DNA from: Pseudomonadota bacterium
GTDB taxonomy: Bacteria > Pseudomonadota > Gammaproteobacteria > Xanthomonadales > Rhodanobacteraceae
NCBI GenBank assembly: GCA_021793575.1
Contig: JAJYSM010000006.1
Span: 1 to 64,000 of the forward strand
Direction of reading: 5' to 3'
Length of the DNA stretch: 64,000 nucleotides
Below the pieces are notes generated by a model. It saw nothing but the letters and a program-made list of their open reading frames with translations, was not told the DNA's origin and searched no databases. Made by a program: the position numbers and the translations under genes. Numbering within the stretch: position 1 is the first letter of the stretch; every line of letters starts with the position of its first letter. Positions 20,520 through 30,122 of the stretch are shown piece after piece.

Positions 20520-20915
20520 GCTGCCTGGCATCGTGTCTGCACGAAGGCCGCGCCTGTCAGCTGCTTGAGCGCAAAGGCGGTCGGCCGCATGGGGCCGTCG
20601 TCGGAGTTCGCCTTGTCGCTGAAGCAGTGCGTTGCAGGGCGTTTCTTGAACTTCTGGGCACTCCGGAAGAAGCAGACGGGACGGGACCGATCGACTATGC
20701 CGCCAGTGCCGCCACCATTGGAAAAAGGCGGCGCGCCTGCCGCGGCCATCCGGCTGCCGCGACGCCGCTGTCGCCGATGAATACGTATGCAGTCGCTGGT
20801 TGCTGCAGCGCGAGGCTGCCTACCATGCAGGGCCTCGCGGCCTCGTCGATGTTGCGGCCGCAGCATGCGGCAGGCGTCGCGCCGTGACATAACAGCTGCC
20901 AGAGGACTCCTGCCA
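20520..20915. other. Gene-free regulatory region before the six-hairpin glycosidase
   Basis: No gene is supported here. The stretch holds operator copy 4 at 20777-20791 and a TACCAT hexamer at 20821-20826, 44 bases after the operator start. The sequence around that hexamer (CTACCATG, then GCCTCGCG) resembles the region downstream of copy 3, which suggests related promoters. Confidence 0.65.
20777..20791 (+). promoter_or_regulatory. Operator copy 4, ATGAATACGTATGCA
   Basis: Identical 15-mer to copies 2 and 3. It lies 180 bases before the six-hairpin glycosidase start and probably controls that gene and the co-transcribed MFS permease gene. Confidence 0.78.
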
Positions 20916-20963
20916 ATGACCCATACCACCCCCACTTCCGCGCCCGCAGCGCGCCCATGCTGA
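20916..20963 (+). CDS. 15-codon leader ORF overlapping the glycosidase start
   Basis: An ATG at 20916, preceded by AGAGGA, opens a 15-codon frame ([15 protein letters not shown]) whose TGA (20961-20963) overlaps the downstream start in ATGCTGA. The downstream ATG at 20957 has no ribosome-binding site of its own, so translational coupling is plausible. Alternatively a single-base change split what was once one N-terminus. Confidence 0.45.
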   Translation: MTHTTPTSAPAARPC

Positions 20964-23146
20964 GCCTGCTGCTTAGCGTCGCGATGGCGGCGAGTGCGAC
21001 CGCGCCGGCGTGGCACGACGGGCTGGACTGGCACGGCGTGCACGTCAGCATCGACCGCGACGCCCACGGCAGCTATACGCTGGCGTGGCCGTTCGGGCAG
21101 CGCGTGATTGCCGCGCAGCCGTTGCAGGTCGACACCGCCAGCCCGCTGTTCAACGGGTTGTATGCGATGGCGCAGGATGACCTGCAGCTCGATTCGGTGA
21201 CGGCGATCCGCGACGGCGCGTTCGATCACGGCCAGCCGATTCCCTGCCACTGCTTCGAGACCGGGCTGAAGTGGCCGTATGTGTGGACGCGCGACCTGTC
21301 CTACTCGATCGACCTGGGCCTGTGGCGCTTTGATCCGACGCGGGCGCGCAACGGGCTGCTGTTCAAGCTGTCCGGCGTGCGCGAGCCCACCGCGCCGCAG
21401 GGATGGTACGCGATGCAGGACACCGGCTCGGGCGGCAGCTGGCCGATCAGCACCGACCGCATCGTGTGGTTTCTCGGCGCCCAGCATCTGCTCGATGACC
21501 AGGCCTTTGCCGAGCGCGTCTGGCCGGCGCTGCAGGACACGCTGGCGCAGGACCGGCAGTACGCGTTCGACGCCGCCTTCGGGCTGTATCGGGGCGAGAC
21601 CTCGTTCATGGACTGGCGCGAGCAGAGCTATCCGGCATGGACAGCGAACAACGTCACCTTCATCGCGCAGTCGTATGCGCTGTCCACCAACGTGCTGCAC
21701 TACCAGGCGCTGCAGCTGGCCGCCACGCTGGCCGACGCCCACCGCGACGCGCCGGCCGCCAGGGATTACCGCGCCCAGGCCGCCGCGCTGAAGGCGGCGA
21801 TCAACGCGCACTTCTGGCGCGCCGATCGCGGCATGTACATGAGCTACCTCGGCGGCGACGGCACGCCGTACGACACCTACGATCTGCTCGGCATCGCGCT
21901 GGCGATCACCAGCGGCGTGGCCGACGGCGCGCGCGCGCGGCAGACGCTGGCGAACTATCCGACCTGGCCGGCCGGCAGCCCGGTGATGTGGCCCGAGCGC
22001 GCCGACCAGCCGATCTACCACAACCGCGCGATCTGGCCGTTCGTCAGCGCCTACGCGCTGCGCGCCGCGCGCACGGTGAACGATCCGGCACGCATCGCGC
22101 ACGAGATCCGCTCGGTGATGCGCGGCGCCGCGCTGTACGGCTCCAACCTGGAGAACTACGAGCTGCTGACCCAGGGCCAGCACGTGGACGAGGGCAAGCT
22201 GAGCGGCCCGGTGGTCAACTCGCCGCGCCAGCTGTGGTCGGTGGCGGCGTATCTGGACGTGGTCAGCGAGGGCGTGTTCGGCCTCACCGGGGACGGCCGC
22301 GTGCAGCCCAAGCTGCCGGTGTCGCTGGTGTCGATGCTGTTCGGCGCGCGCCACGCCATCACGCTGAACCTGCCCGACCGCCGCATCACGCTGCAGCTGC
22401 CCGGAAAATACGCCGGCAACCTGCTGGTTGCCGATCGGGTCACCACGCACGGCAGCGATACCGTGGTGATGCTGAAAGCGGTGCAGGTGCCCGACGCACC
22501 GCTGCGCACCGATGCGCCGCTGTACGCGCCCGCGGCGCCGCCCGCGCCCACGCTCACGGCCGCTGGCGACCATTGGACCGTCACCACCGACGGCAAGCTG
22601 CAGCTGTACGTGAACGGCCGGCGCGCGCAGGTCATCGACGGCAGCGGCTCGCTGCCGCGCACCGGCGCGCTCACCTGCGTCAGCGCCACGCGGGTCGGCG
22701 CGAACGGGCTGGAATCGCTGCACAGCCCCGACCGCTGCGTGGGTGAACTGGCGCCCGTTACGGGCGCGTGGCCGCGCACGTGGACGGCGCCGTCGACCGG
22801 CCGCTACCGCGTGACGCTGGACTACCGCAACGATCACGGCCCGATCAACACCGGCATCACCGCGGCGGTGAAGCTGCTCGCCATCCGCTGCGCCGGCAGC
22901 GCACCGCAGCGCGTGCCGATCGTGATGCCGCACAGCGTGGGCGTGCAGCGCTCCACCTACGCCAGCTTCGCGGCGCGTGCCGGCGCCGCTTGCCGGTTCA
23001 CGCTCGACGACGGTTTCAACATGAGCTACCTGCGCCACTTCGCGCACTACACCGGCGGCCAGGGCGGCAGCGATGGCCCCCTCAATCAGGCCGACGTCGG
23101 CGATCTGCTGATCGCGCCGCTGGCCCAGGGAACCTCCACGCCATGA
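20957..23146 (+). CDS. Exported six-hairpin (alpha/alpha)6 glycoside hydrolase
   Basis: The 729-residue protein has a short hydrophobic exported N-terminus ([18 protein letters not shown]). Residues about 60-500 form an (alpha/alpha)6 glycosidase fold of the GH15/GH63/debranching type, with [34 protein letters not shown] and [18 protein letters not shown] as the conserved blocks. Acidic residues in WTRDLS and DWREQ are candidate catalytic positions. The C-terminal 200 residues look like a beta domain. The ATG overlaps a leader ORF, and the TGA overlaps the MFS gene start (ATGA), so the pair is coupled. Exact family and substrate are unresolved; context suggests malto-oligosaccharides. Confidence 0.8.
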   Translation: MLSLLLSVAMAASATAPAWHDGLDWHGVHVSIDRDAHGSYTLAWPFGQRVIAAQPLQVDTASPLFNGLYAMAQDDLQLDSVTAIRDGAFDHGQPIPCHCFETGLKWPYVWTRDLSYSIDLGLWRFDPTRARNGLLFKLSGVREPTAPQGWYAMQDTGSGGSWPISTDRIVWFLGAQHLLDDQAFAERVWPALQDTLAQDRQYAFDAAFGLYRGETSFMDWREQSYPAWTANNVTFIAQSYALSTNVLHYQALQLAATLADAHRDAPAARDYRAQAAALKAAINAHFWRADRGMYMSYLGGDGTPYDTYDLLGIALAITSGVADGARARQTLANYPTWPAGSPVMWPERADQPIYHNRAIWPFVSAYALRAARTVNDPARIAHEIRSVMRGAALYGSNLENYELLTQGQHVDEGKLSGPVVNSPRQLWSVAAYLDVVSEGVFGLTGDGRVQPKLPVSLVSMLFGARHAITLNLPDRRITLQLPGKYAGNLLVADRVTTHGSDTVVMLKAVQVPDAPLRTDAPLYAPAAPPAPTLTAAGDHWTVTTDGKLQLYVNGRRAQVIDGSGSLPRTGALTCVSATRVGANGLESLHSPDRCVGELAPVTGAWPRTWTAPSTGRYRVTLDYRNDHGPINTGITAAVKLLAIRCAGSAPQRVPIVMPHSVGVQRSTYASFAARAGAACRFTLDDGFNMSYLRHFAHYTGGQGGSDGPLNQADVGDLLIAPLAQGTSTP

Positions 23147-24642
23147 GCAGAAAACCCGAGCTGTCGTTCTGGCAGATATGGAACATGTGCTTCGGCTTTC
23201 TCGGCATCCAGTTCGGCTTCGCGCTGCAGAACGCCAACGTCAGCCGGATCTTTCAGACGCTCGGCGCGAACGTCAACGACATTCCCGCGCTGTGGATCGC
23301 CGCGCCGCTCACCGGGCTGATCGTGCAGCCGATCATCGGCTATCTGTCCGACCGCACCTGGACGCGGCTGGGGCGGCGGCGGCCGTACTTCCTGGTCGGC
23401 GCGGTGCTGGCTTCGCTGGCGCTGCTGGTGATGCCGAATGCGCCGGTACTGTGGATGGCGGCCGGCCTGCTGTGGGTGCTGGATGCGTCGATCAACGTGT
23501 CGATGGAGCCGTTCCGCGCCTTTGTCGGCGACCAGCTGCCGCCACGCCAGCGCCCCGCCGGCTACGCGGTGCAGAGCTTCTTCATCGGGCTGGGCTCGGT
23601 GATCGCCTCGGCGCTGCCGTGGCTGCTGGCGCAGCTGGGCGTGCAGAACACGGCGGCACCCGGCCACGTGCCGGAAACGGTGAAACTCGCCTTCTACGTG
23701 GGTGGCGGCGTGCTGCTTGGCGCGGTGGTGTGGACGGTGCTGTCCACCCGCGAATACCCGCCGCAGCAGCTGCGCGATTTCGACGACGCCGCGGCCGCGC
23801 AGCCGACGGTGAACACCGCGCGCGCGTGGCGGCCGGGCCTGCTTTTGCTGATCGCCGGCGCGCTGGTGCTGCTGGCGATCCGCCACTTCGCGCTGGAAAA
23901 GGAGCTGTACCTGCTCGGCGGCGGGCTGCTGGTGTTCGGCCTGCTGTTTGCGTGGCTGAGCTTCTCGCAGCGTAGCGGCATGCTGCGCGACGTGATGTCC
24001 GACCTGTACGGCATGCCCGGCACGATGCGCCAGCTGGCGGTAGTGCAGTTCTTCTCGTGGTTCGCGCTGTTCGCGATGTGGATCTACACCACGCCGGCGG
24101 TGACCCAGGTGCTTTATGGCAGCAGCGATACCGCCTCGGCCGCGTACAACGAGGGCGCCAACTGGGTCGGCATGCTTTTCGGCGCGTACAACGGCTTTGC
24201 CGCGCTGGCGGCGATGGTGATCCCGCTGCTGGTGCGCCGACTCGACCTGCGCTGGAGCCATCTGATCAACCTGTGGCTGGGCGGCGTGGGACTGCTGTCG
24301 TTCCTGTTCATCCGCAACCCCGACTGGCTGCTGGTTTCAATGCTCGGCGTGGGCTTTGCGTGGGCCTCGATCCTGTCGCTGCCCTACGCGATGCTGTCGG
24401 ACAACCTGCCGGCGGCGAAGATGGGCGTGTACATGGGCATCTTCAATTTCTTCATCGTGATTCCGCAGCTGCTGGCCGCCAGCGTGCTGGGCCTGCTGCT
24501 GCGGCTGTTCTTCCACGGCCAGCCGATCTGGGCGCTGGGACTGGGTGGCGCCAGCCTGATCGTCGCCGGCCTATTCACCCTGCGCGTGCGCGAGCCGGGC
24601 GACGAGGCGATACCGGCGGCCACCCGCGTCACCGCGGGCTGA
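23143..24642 (+). CDS. MFS sugar permease (GPH/SUT-like), probably maltose/maltodextrin
   Basis: The 499-residue inner-membrane protein has about 12 transmembrane segments. [19 protein letters not shown] in the first cytoplasmic loop is the hallmark of the sucrose/maltose transporter branch, and the end of the protein contains [11 protein letters not shown] and [16 protein letters not shown]. It starts at an ATG overlapping the upstream stop codon. It completes the import chain: receptor in the outer membrane, exported hydrolases in the periplasm, this permease, then the cytoplasmic alpha-glucosidase. Substrate inferred from context. Confidence 0.88.
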   Translation: MSRKPELSFWQIWNMCFGFLGIQFGFALQNANVSRIFQTLGANVNDIPALWIAAPLTGLIVQPIIGYLSDRTWTRLGRRRPYFLVGAVLASLALLVMPNAPVLWMAAGLLWVLDASINVSMEPFRAFVGDQLPPRQRPAGYAVQSFFIGLGSVIASALPWLLAQLGVQNTAAPGHVPETVKLAFYVGGGVLLGAVVWTVLSTREYPPQQLRDFDDAAAAQPTVNTARAWRPGLLLLIAGALVLLAIRHFALEKELYLLGGGLLVFGLLFAWLSFSQRSGMLRDVMSDLYGMPGTMRQLAVVQFFSWFALFAMWIYTTPAVTQVLYGSSDTASAAYNEGANWVGMLFGAYNGFAALAAMVIPLLVRRLDLRWSHLINLWLGGVGLLSFLFIRNPDWLLVSMLGVGFAWASILSLPYAMLSDNLPAAKMGVYMGIFNFFIVIPQLLAASVLGLLLRLFFHGQPIWALGLGGASLIVAGLFTLRVREPGDEAIPAATRVTAG

Positions 24643-24748
24643 AACCGCCGGCGGTCACCGCGCTGGCGGGCGACCCGCAGCGTGCGGCATACTCGCCGCA
24701 GCCCCGCTCGACGGGTCGCCTTGACATCATTGCGCCGGTGAATCCGCC

Positions 24749-24958
24749 TTGAATTTCAGTATGTCGTCGCTGCTCTGGGGCGTGCTGTTCGGCTCGCTCG
24801 GCTTCGGCTACTTCCTCTACGGCAAGAAGCAGGGCGCCGTGATTCCGCTGGTCTGCGGACTGCTGCTGATGGTTTTTCCCTACTTCATTTCCAACACCGC
24901 GCTGGTGGTGCTGGTGGGCATGGCGCTGGCCGCGATTCCCTGGTTCATCGGGCGCTGA
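24749..24958 (+). CDS. Small two-helix membrane protein of unknown function
   Basis: The 69-residue protein has two predicted transmembrane helices (LLWGVLFGSLGFGYFLYG and a long C-terminal hydrophobic segment ending AIPWFIGR) joined by KKQGAVIPLVCG. Small proteins with the GFGYFLYGKKQ signature are common and uncharacterised in xanthomonads. The frame starts at TTG (24749); the ATG at 24761 is an equally good start. It ends 14 bases before the stop of the convergent orphan gene. Confidence 0.65.
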   Translation: MNFSMSSLLWGVLFGSLGFGYFLYGKKQGAVIPLVCGLLLMVFPYFISNTALVVLVGMALAAIPWFIGR

Positions 24959-24971
24959 AAGCGGCGGTGAC

Positions 24972-25871
24972 TCAAGCAGCCATGGCGGCTTGCAGCGGGG
25001 CGGCTATCACGGCCGGTTGCGCGAGTCGCCCACGCGCCGCATCGGCCAGCAACGCGCGGCAAGCCAGCAACGCGGCATGTTCGGTGCGCTGGCGCGCCAG
25101 CTTGGCGTCCATCTTCAGGCGCGGCCGGGCGTGACTGAAACGCAGCCGCAGCTCGGCCGCGCTGGCAAACGCGGCACGGCGGCCAAGGCAGGTATGGTGA
25201 CCTCCGCGATAGGCCACCGACAGTGCCGCGTCGTGGAACGGCGACGCGGCATAGTCCGTATGCAGCCAGCCGAGCTGGGCGGCGGCACGCAGGGCCATCG
25301 CGGCATTGGCGGCGCAGGCACTGGTTTTGCCCCCGGGCACGGCGTAGGCAACCTCGATGGCACGCACCAGCGTGCGATATTCGGATCCGTTCAACGGCCG
25401 CTGCAGGGAGGGCAGCCTGGCACGTACTTCCAGCCACTCCTGATCCTCACCTGACAGCGCGCGGGAACGCGAGCTGGCGAGGTCGATCGCGCGCAGCAAC
25501 GACACGCCCTGCTGCGCAATCAGCTCCTGTGTCAGCTGCTCGCGGTTCAACGGACGGGGCCGATTGAAGCCGTCGTGATCGATCCAGCGCATCAACTCCA
25601 CCGCATCGAACAGGCGCCGGTCTGGTCCCGGTCGCTGGAAGCTTTCGCACTCGATGGTGTCGTGCAGGTGCCGTTTGACTGGCGCGATGCCGCGGGCCTT
25701 GGCGTACATCAGCCGCTGCAGCAGCACCTCCGCGGTGACCAGATGCTCGTGGTAGTTGGCGTGTGTGACGTGATCGCCCGGACCGGTGAAGTAGACGAAG
25801 CTAAAGGGGCGCGAGATGGGAGGCCGTGACGCGAAGTCCGGCACCTGCCGGCGGGTCATCGGTGGATTCAC
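24972..25871 (-). CDS. Hypothetical protein, no recognised domain
   Basis: The 299-residue soluble protein starts at a GTG (25871) with AAGGA about 11 bases upstream; the ATG at 25859 is an alternative. Visible features are an aromatic, His-rich N-terminus (FSFVYFTGPGDHVTHANYHEH), helical Leu/Arg-rich central segments, an Ala-rich segment with CAANAAMALRAAAQLGW, and a Gly/His/Cys patch (YRGGHHTCLGRRAAF). There is no signal peptide and no membrane helix. Codon use looks like that of its neighbours and the frame is long and clean, so it is probably real, but I cannot assign a family. Confidence 0.6.
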   Translation of the reverse strand: MNPPMTRRQVPDFASRPPISRPFSFVYFTGPGDHVTHANYHEHLVTAEVLLQRLMYAKARGIAPVKRHLHDTIECESFQRPGPDRRLFDAVELMRWIDHDGFNRPRPLNREQLTQELIAQQGVSLLRAIDLASSRSRALSGEDQEWLEVRARLPSLQRPLNGSEYRTLVRAIEVAYAVPGGKTSACAANAAMALRAAAQLGWLHTDYAASPFHDAALSVAYRGGHHTCLGRRAAFASAAELRLRFSHARPRLKMDAKLARQRTEHAALLACRALLADAARGRLAQPAVIAAPLQAAMAA

Positions 25872-26155
25872 GGCATGTTCCTTGGGGAGGAGTCGGCGGC
25901 ACGCGGGCCGTCATGGGAAATTTGTCGGCGCCGGTTAGCCGCGTCGATTGACGCGTAGCGTCGCATGATCGCTCCGCCGCAGATGCCCGCTGCATCACAG
26001 TTTGCGTTGCGGCAGCACCGGCTCCGCCGATTTCGCATTGCGTTGACTGTTCCAGGTCGTGACAGGCATGCCGGAAGGGAAGCGCCATCTTCCAGGCGCG
26101 GGGCGACCCACTGCAGGACGACTCCAGCCCGTTGTACGGCAGCCCGAACCCGCGG

Positions 26156-26644
26156 CTACAGCCGCGTATACGACCACGACTGCATGCAGCCATGGCGATA
26201 CGGCATCACACCGTGGAACGGACGCGGGTCGGCGTCGAACACCAGCGGCAGGAAGTGGCGATCGCCCTCCCACATCGGCAACGTCAGCAGCGCCTCGCGC
26301 GCCACCCATTCCAGCGCACCCTCGGCGTTGGCGGTGAACGGCACGCCGGTGTAGTCGTCGATCACGAAGATGAAGCCGAGCCAGTCCTCGCCCTGCTTGC
26401 CGAAGCCTGGCCAGTTCAGCGTGCCGCGCAGCTGCATCGACCCGCAGCTGATGCCCGCCTCCTCCAGAATCTCGCGCCGCATGCAGGCGGCGATGTCCTC
26501 GCCCGGCTCCATCTTGCCGCCCAGCCCGTTGTACTTGCCCAGGTGCTGATCGTCCGCGCGCGCGTTGCGGTGGATCATCAGCACCTGGCTGCGGTCGGGC
26601 GACAGCACGTAGCCCAGCGTGGCCACAATCGGGGTGTAGGGCAT
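26156..26644 (-). CDS. Nudix hydrolase (MutT-like)
   Basis: The 162-residue protein starts at the ATG at 26644 (MPYTPIVATLGYVLS). It carries a perfect Nudix box, GX5EX7REUXEEXGU, read as GKMEPGEDIAACMRREILEE then AGI. It should hydrolyse a nucleoside diphosphate derivative, possibly an oxidised dNTP, in the cytoplasm. The frame continues 74 codons further upstream into the opposing gene's leader, but that part is not protein-like. It is divergent from the phosphodiester glycosidase gene at 26766. A CGCGGCT/AGCCGCG hairpin overlaps the stop codon. Confidence 0.88.
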   Translation of the reverse strand: MPYTPIVATLGYVLSPDRSQVLMIHRNARADDQHLGKYNGLGGKMEPGEDIAACMRREILEEAGISCGSMQLRGTLNWPGFGKQGEDWLGFIFVIDDYTGVPFTANAEGALEWVAREALLTLPMWEGDRHFLPLVFDADPRPFHGVMPYRHGCMQSWSYTRL

Positions 26645-26765
26645 GACTCGGGTCGCTGGCAAAGAAGCCAGTTTAACGACCAGCCCGATGTGGTGCGCAA
26701 CGACTGCATCAACACCCGCCCGGTACAGGCTTGCGCCGGCGCGGCCGGCCGGCGACCATCGGCAC

Positions 26766-27584
26766 ATGTCCGCCTTCGCGCCCCGCTTGAATTTCGCTGC
26801 CGCCAGCCGTTCGGCATGGCGTGTGCTGTTCGCCCTGCTGCTGTGCGCCGGCGTGCCTGGCTGCACGCCGCCGGCGCGCGCGCTGGACAGCCGCGAGCTG
26901 ACGTTCGAGGGACAGATCTACCGCGTGGTGAAGCTGGATCTGCGGCACGACCCGCTGACCCTGCACTGGCGCGATCCGCAAAGCGGCCAGCCGTTCGGCA
27001 GCATCGAGACGCTGCGCCAGTGGGGCGCCGCCCACGGCCAGCGGCTGCTGTTCGCCGCCAACGCCGGCATCTACGACCAGCAGCTCGCGCCGCTGGGCCT
27101 GTACGTGGAAAACGGCCAGACCCGCGTGCCGCTGAACCTGGCGCACGGCAACCCCGCCGCGGGCAATTTCTCGCTGCTGCCGAACGGCGTGTTCGCGCTC
27201 TACCCCGACGGCCATGCGGCCGTGCGCACCAGCGCGGATTTCAAGCGCGACGGCAAGCGTGCGCGCTGGGCCACCCAGTCCGGCCCGATGCTGCTGGTGG
27301 ACGGCAAGCTCAACGCACAGTTCGTCGACGATTCGTCCAGCCTGAAATGGCGCAGCGGCGTGTGCGTGAGAAACGGCACCGAGGTGATCTTCGCGGTGAG
27401 CGAGGCGCCGGTGAATTTCCACACGTTTGGACGGCTGTTTCGCGACCAGCTCGGCTGCCGCGATGCGCTGTACCTGGATGGCAGCATCTCGCAGCTGTAC
27501 GTCGACGGCGAGGGCTATGCCGGCGCGCCGGCCTTCATGGTGAAGCCGTACGCCGGCATCTTTGCGGTGTTCGGCACCCGATGA
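26766..27584 (+). CDS. Phosphodiester glycosidase (NAGPA-domain) family lipoprotein
   Basis: The 272-residue protein begins MSAFAPRLNFAAAS and has a hydrophobic export segment ending in a lipobox-like CAGVPGC. The C-terminal two thirds match the NAGPA/DUF2233 fold, including FAANAGIYDQQLAPLGLYVE, SGPMLLVDGKL and GCRDALYLDGSISQLYV; the aspartate in LDGS is the conserved acidic residue. Relatives cleave or bind sugar phosphodiesters in the envelope. The stop codon overlaps the ATG of the acylase gene (ATGA), so the two are coupled. Substrate unknown. Confidence 0.82.
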   Translation: MSAFAPRLNFAAASRSAWRVLFALLLCAGVPGCTPPARALDSRELTFEGQIYRVVKLDLRHDPLTLHWRDPQSGQPFGSIETLRQWGAAHGQRLLFAANAGIYDQQLAPLGLYVENGQTRVPLNLAHGNPAAGNFSLLPNGVFALYPDGHAAVRTSADFKRDGKRARWATQSGPMLLVDGKLNAQFVDDSSSLKWRSGVCVRNGTEVIFAVSEAPVNFHTFGRLFRDQLGCRDALYLDGSISQLYVDGEGYAGAPAFMVKPYAGIFAVFGTR

Positions 27585-29986
27585 CCACGCGCGCGCGGCG
27601 CCGCTGGCGCGCGCTGCTGCTGGCGCTGCCGGCACTGTTGCTGCTCGCCTTCGGCACGCTGTGGTGGCTGCTGCTCGGCAGCCGCGCCCGCCTCGACGGA
27701 CAGCTGCCGGCGGCCGGGCTGCACGCCGCGGTGAGCATCCGCCGCGACGCCCTCGGTACGGTGACGCTCGAGGGGAAAGATCGCGGCGACCTCAGCTACG
27801 CGCTGGGCTATGTGCATGCGCAGGAGCGTTTCTTCGAGATGGATCTGATGCGCCGCCTGCCGGCCGGCGAGCTGGCGGCACTGGTCGGCCCGGCTGCACT
27901 GGACGCCGATCGCAACCATCGCCGCCAGCGCCTGCGCGCCGTGGTGGAGGCCGCGTATGCGCAGCTGCCGCCGGCGCAGAAGCGGCAGCTGGATCGCTAC
28001 CGCGACGGGGTCAATGCGGGACTCGCCGACCTGCGCGTGCGGCCGTGGGAATACCTGCTGCTGGGCGTGCGGCCGCAGCCATGGCGGTCGCAGGACAGCC
28101 TGCTGGTGATCGCCGCGATGTACCTGGACCTGCAGGGCGATGGCCGCAACCGGCGCGAGCTGCAGCTGGCGCAACTGCGCGCGGTGCTGCCCGCGCCGCT
28201 GGCGGATTTCCTGCTGGCGCCCGACCCCGACTGGGAGGCGCCGCTGAGCGGGCCGCTGTCGCCCCAGCCGGTGATCCCTGCGGCCGACGTGTTCGACCTG
28301 CGCCACGCCGCCGGTACTTCATCCGTCGCCGCAGCCGCCGCGCCGGTTCCGCTTGACGCGGCGCGCTACCCCGGCAGCAACAGCTTCGCGGTGGCCGGCG
28401 CGCTCACCGGCAGCGGCGCGGCGATGCTGGCCAACGACATGCACCTGGGCCTGCGCGTGCCGAACATCTGGTTTCGCACCCGCTTGCGCTACCCCGATAC
28501 GGGGGCACCGGGCGGGCAGCGCGACGTCAACGGCGTCAGCCTGCCCGGCACGCCGGCGCTGATCGTCGGCTCCAACGGCCAGATCGCCTGGGGCTTCACC
28601 AACAGTTACGGCGACTGGCAGGACTGGGTGCGCGTGCTGCGCGATCCGCGCGACCCCATGCGCTATCGGGTGCCCGGCGGCTGGGCCCGCATCGAGCGTC
28701 ACGTCGAGCACATCCGGGTCAAGGGCGCGCCGGACAGCCTGCTCACGGTCGAGGACACGCGCTGGGGGCCGATCATGGCCCACGATGTGGACGGCACCGC
28801 GCTCGCGCTGGCGTGGATCGCCGACCGGCCGCGCGCGTACAACCTGCAGCTGATGCAGCTCGAACGCGCGCCGGATGTCGACCGCGCGCTGGCGCTGGCG
28901 CCGCAGCTCGGCATGCCGCCGCAGAACCTGCTGGTCGCCGATCGCGCCGGGCATATCGGCTGGACCATCGCCGGCAACAGCGTTCCGCTGCGCGCCGGTT
29001 TCGATCCGCAACTGCCAGCCGACTGGTCGCGAGCCGGCAGCGGCTGGATCGGCTGGGCCGCGCCGGCGCAATACCCACGCATCGAGAACCCCGCCGACGG
29101 CCGCCTGTGGACCGCCAATAACCGTACCGTCGGCGGCGATGCGCTTGCGCTGCTCGGCAACGGCGGCCATGATCTGGGCGCCCGCGCGCAGCAGATCCGC
29201 GACGACCTGCAGACGCGCGCCCGCTTCACCCCCGCCAGCCTGCTCGACATCCAGCTTGACGACCGCGCGCGCTTCCTCACCCGCTGGCAGCAGCTGCTGC
29301 AGGACACCCTGGCCGACAGCCGCGATCCGGCGCTGCAGCCGCTGCGCCAGCTCACCGCCCACTGGCGCGACCGCGCGGCGGTGGACAGCGTCGACTACCG
29401 GCTGGTGCGCGCGTTCCGCAGCGCGGTGCAGGCGGCGACGCTGACGCCGTTCGTCGCCGCGGTGAGAGCGCGCCATCCCGATTTCAGCTGGCCCGGTGAG
29501 AACTCGGCCGAGGCCGCGGTGTGGGCGATGGTTCATCAGCAGCCGGCCCACCTGCTCGACCCACGCTACGCCAGCTGGCACGCGCTGCTGCTGGCGTCGG
29601 CGCAACGGGTGGTCGACACGCTGGGCCGGCAGCCCGGCGGCCTGGCCGCGCGAAGCTGGGGCGAGGTCAACCGCGCCGGCATCGATCACCCGCTGGCGCG
29701 TGCGCTGCCCGGCTGGCTCGCCCGCTTCATCGACATGCCGGATCAGCCGCTGCCCGGCGACAGCAACATGCCGCGCGTCGCCGCCCCCGGCTTCGGCGCC
29801 TCCGAGCGCCTCGACGTGGCGCCCGGCCACGAGGCGCAGGGCATCCTCGAAATGCCCGCCGGCCAGAGCGACAACCCGCTGTCGCCTTACTTCGGCGCCG
29901 GGCATGAAGACTGGGTCGAGGGCAAGCCCACGCCGCTGCTGCCCGGGCCGACGCAGCACACGCTGACGCTGCAACCGCTGCACTGA
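27581..29986 (+). CDS. Penicillin acylase family N-terminal nucleophile hydrolase
   Basis: The 801-residue precursor has an N-terminal membrane/export helix (LLLALPALLLLAFGTLWWLLLG). The alpha chain starts with DLSYALGYVHAQERFFEMDLMRR, a linker follows, and the maturation site is GSNSFAV, where the serine becomes the N-terminal nucleophile of the beta chain. Family members cleave amide bonds, including penicillins and acyl-homoserine lactones. The start is the ATG overlapping the upstream stop codon; the frame is open for another 480 codons upstream, but only antisense and out-of-frame sequence is read there. Whether it quenches quorum signals or acts on another amide is unknown. Confidence 0.9.
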   Translation: MTTRARRRWRALLLALPALLLLAFGTLWWLLLGSRARLDGQLPAAGLHAAVSIRRDALGTVTLEGKDRGDLSYALGYVHAQERFFEMDLMRRLPAGELAALVGPAALDADRNHRRQRLRAVVEAAYAQLPPAQKRQLDRYRDGVNAGLADLRVRPWEYLLLGVRPQPWRSQDSLLVIAAMYLDLQGDGRNRRELQLAQLRAVLPAPLADFLLAPDPDWEAPLSGPLSPQPVIPAADVFDLRHAAGTSSVAAAAAPVPLDAARYPGSNSFAVAGALTGSGAAMLANDMHLGLRVPNIWFRTRLRYPDTGAPGGQRDVNGVSLPGTPALIVGSNGQIAWGFTNSYGDWQDWVRVLRDPRDPMRYRVPGGWARIERHVEHIRVKGAPDSLLTVEDTRWGPIMAHDVDGTALALAWIADRPRAYNLQLMQLERAPDVDRALALAPQLGMPPQNLLVADRAGHIGWTIAGNSVPLRAGFDPQLPADWSRAGSGWIGWAAPAQYPRIENPADGRLWTANNRTVGGDALALLGNGGHDLGARAQQIRDDLQTRARFTPASLLDIQLDDRARFLTRWQQLLQDTLADSRDPALQPLRQLTAHWRDRAAVDSVDYRLVRAFRSAVQAATLTPFVAAVRARHPDFSWPGENSAEAAVWAMVHQQPAHLLDPRYASWHALLLASAQRVVDTLGRQPGGLAARSWGEVNRAGIDHPLARALPGWLARFIDMPDQPLPGDSNMPRVAAPGFGASERLDVAPGHEAQGILEMPAGQSDNPLSPYFGAGHEDWVEGKPTPLLPGPTQHTLTLQPLH

Positions 29987-30122
29987 CGTCGCCCAGGCGG
30001 GCACCGCGGCGGCGCCAGCTTGCGTCGCTCAGCTAGCATGCGGCACCGGAGCTGATCGCCAGCCATGCGCATACACTCGCTCTTGTGCGAAATACTCTAC
30101 GTGTGGAGAGGCGGATCAAGTC

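Noticed and set aside
20237..23047. 936-codon minus-strand open frame
   Set aside because: Antisense to the six-hairpin glycosidase and the end of the GH39 gene; rich in Arg, Ala, His and Val as expected of GC-rich antisense reading, with no domain or start signal.
26132..27580. Open frame extending the penicillin acylase gene 483 codons upstream
   Set aside because: The upstream part is antisense to the Nudix gene and out of frame with the glycosidase gene; the ATG overlapping the glycosidase stop is the natural start.
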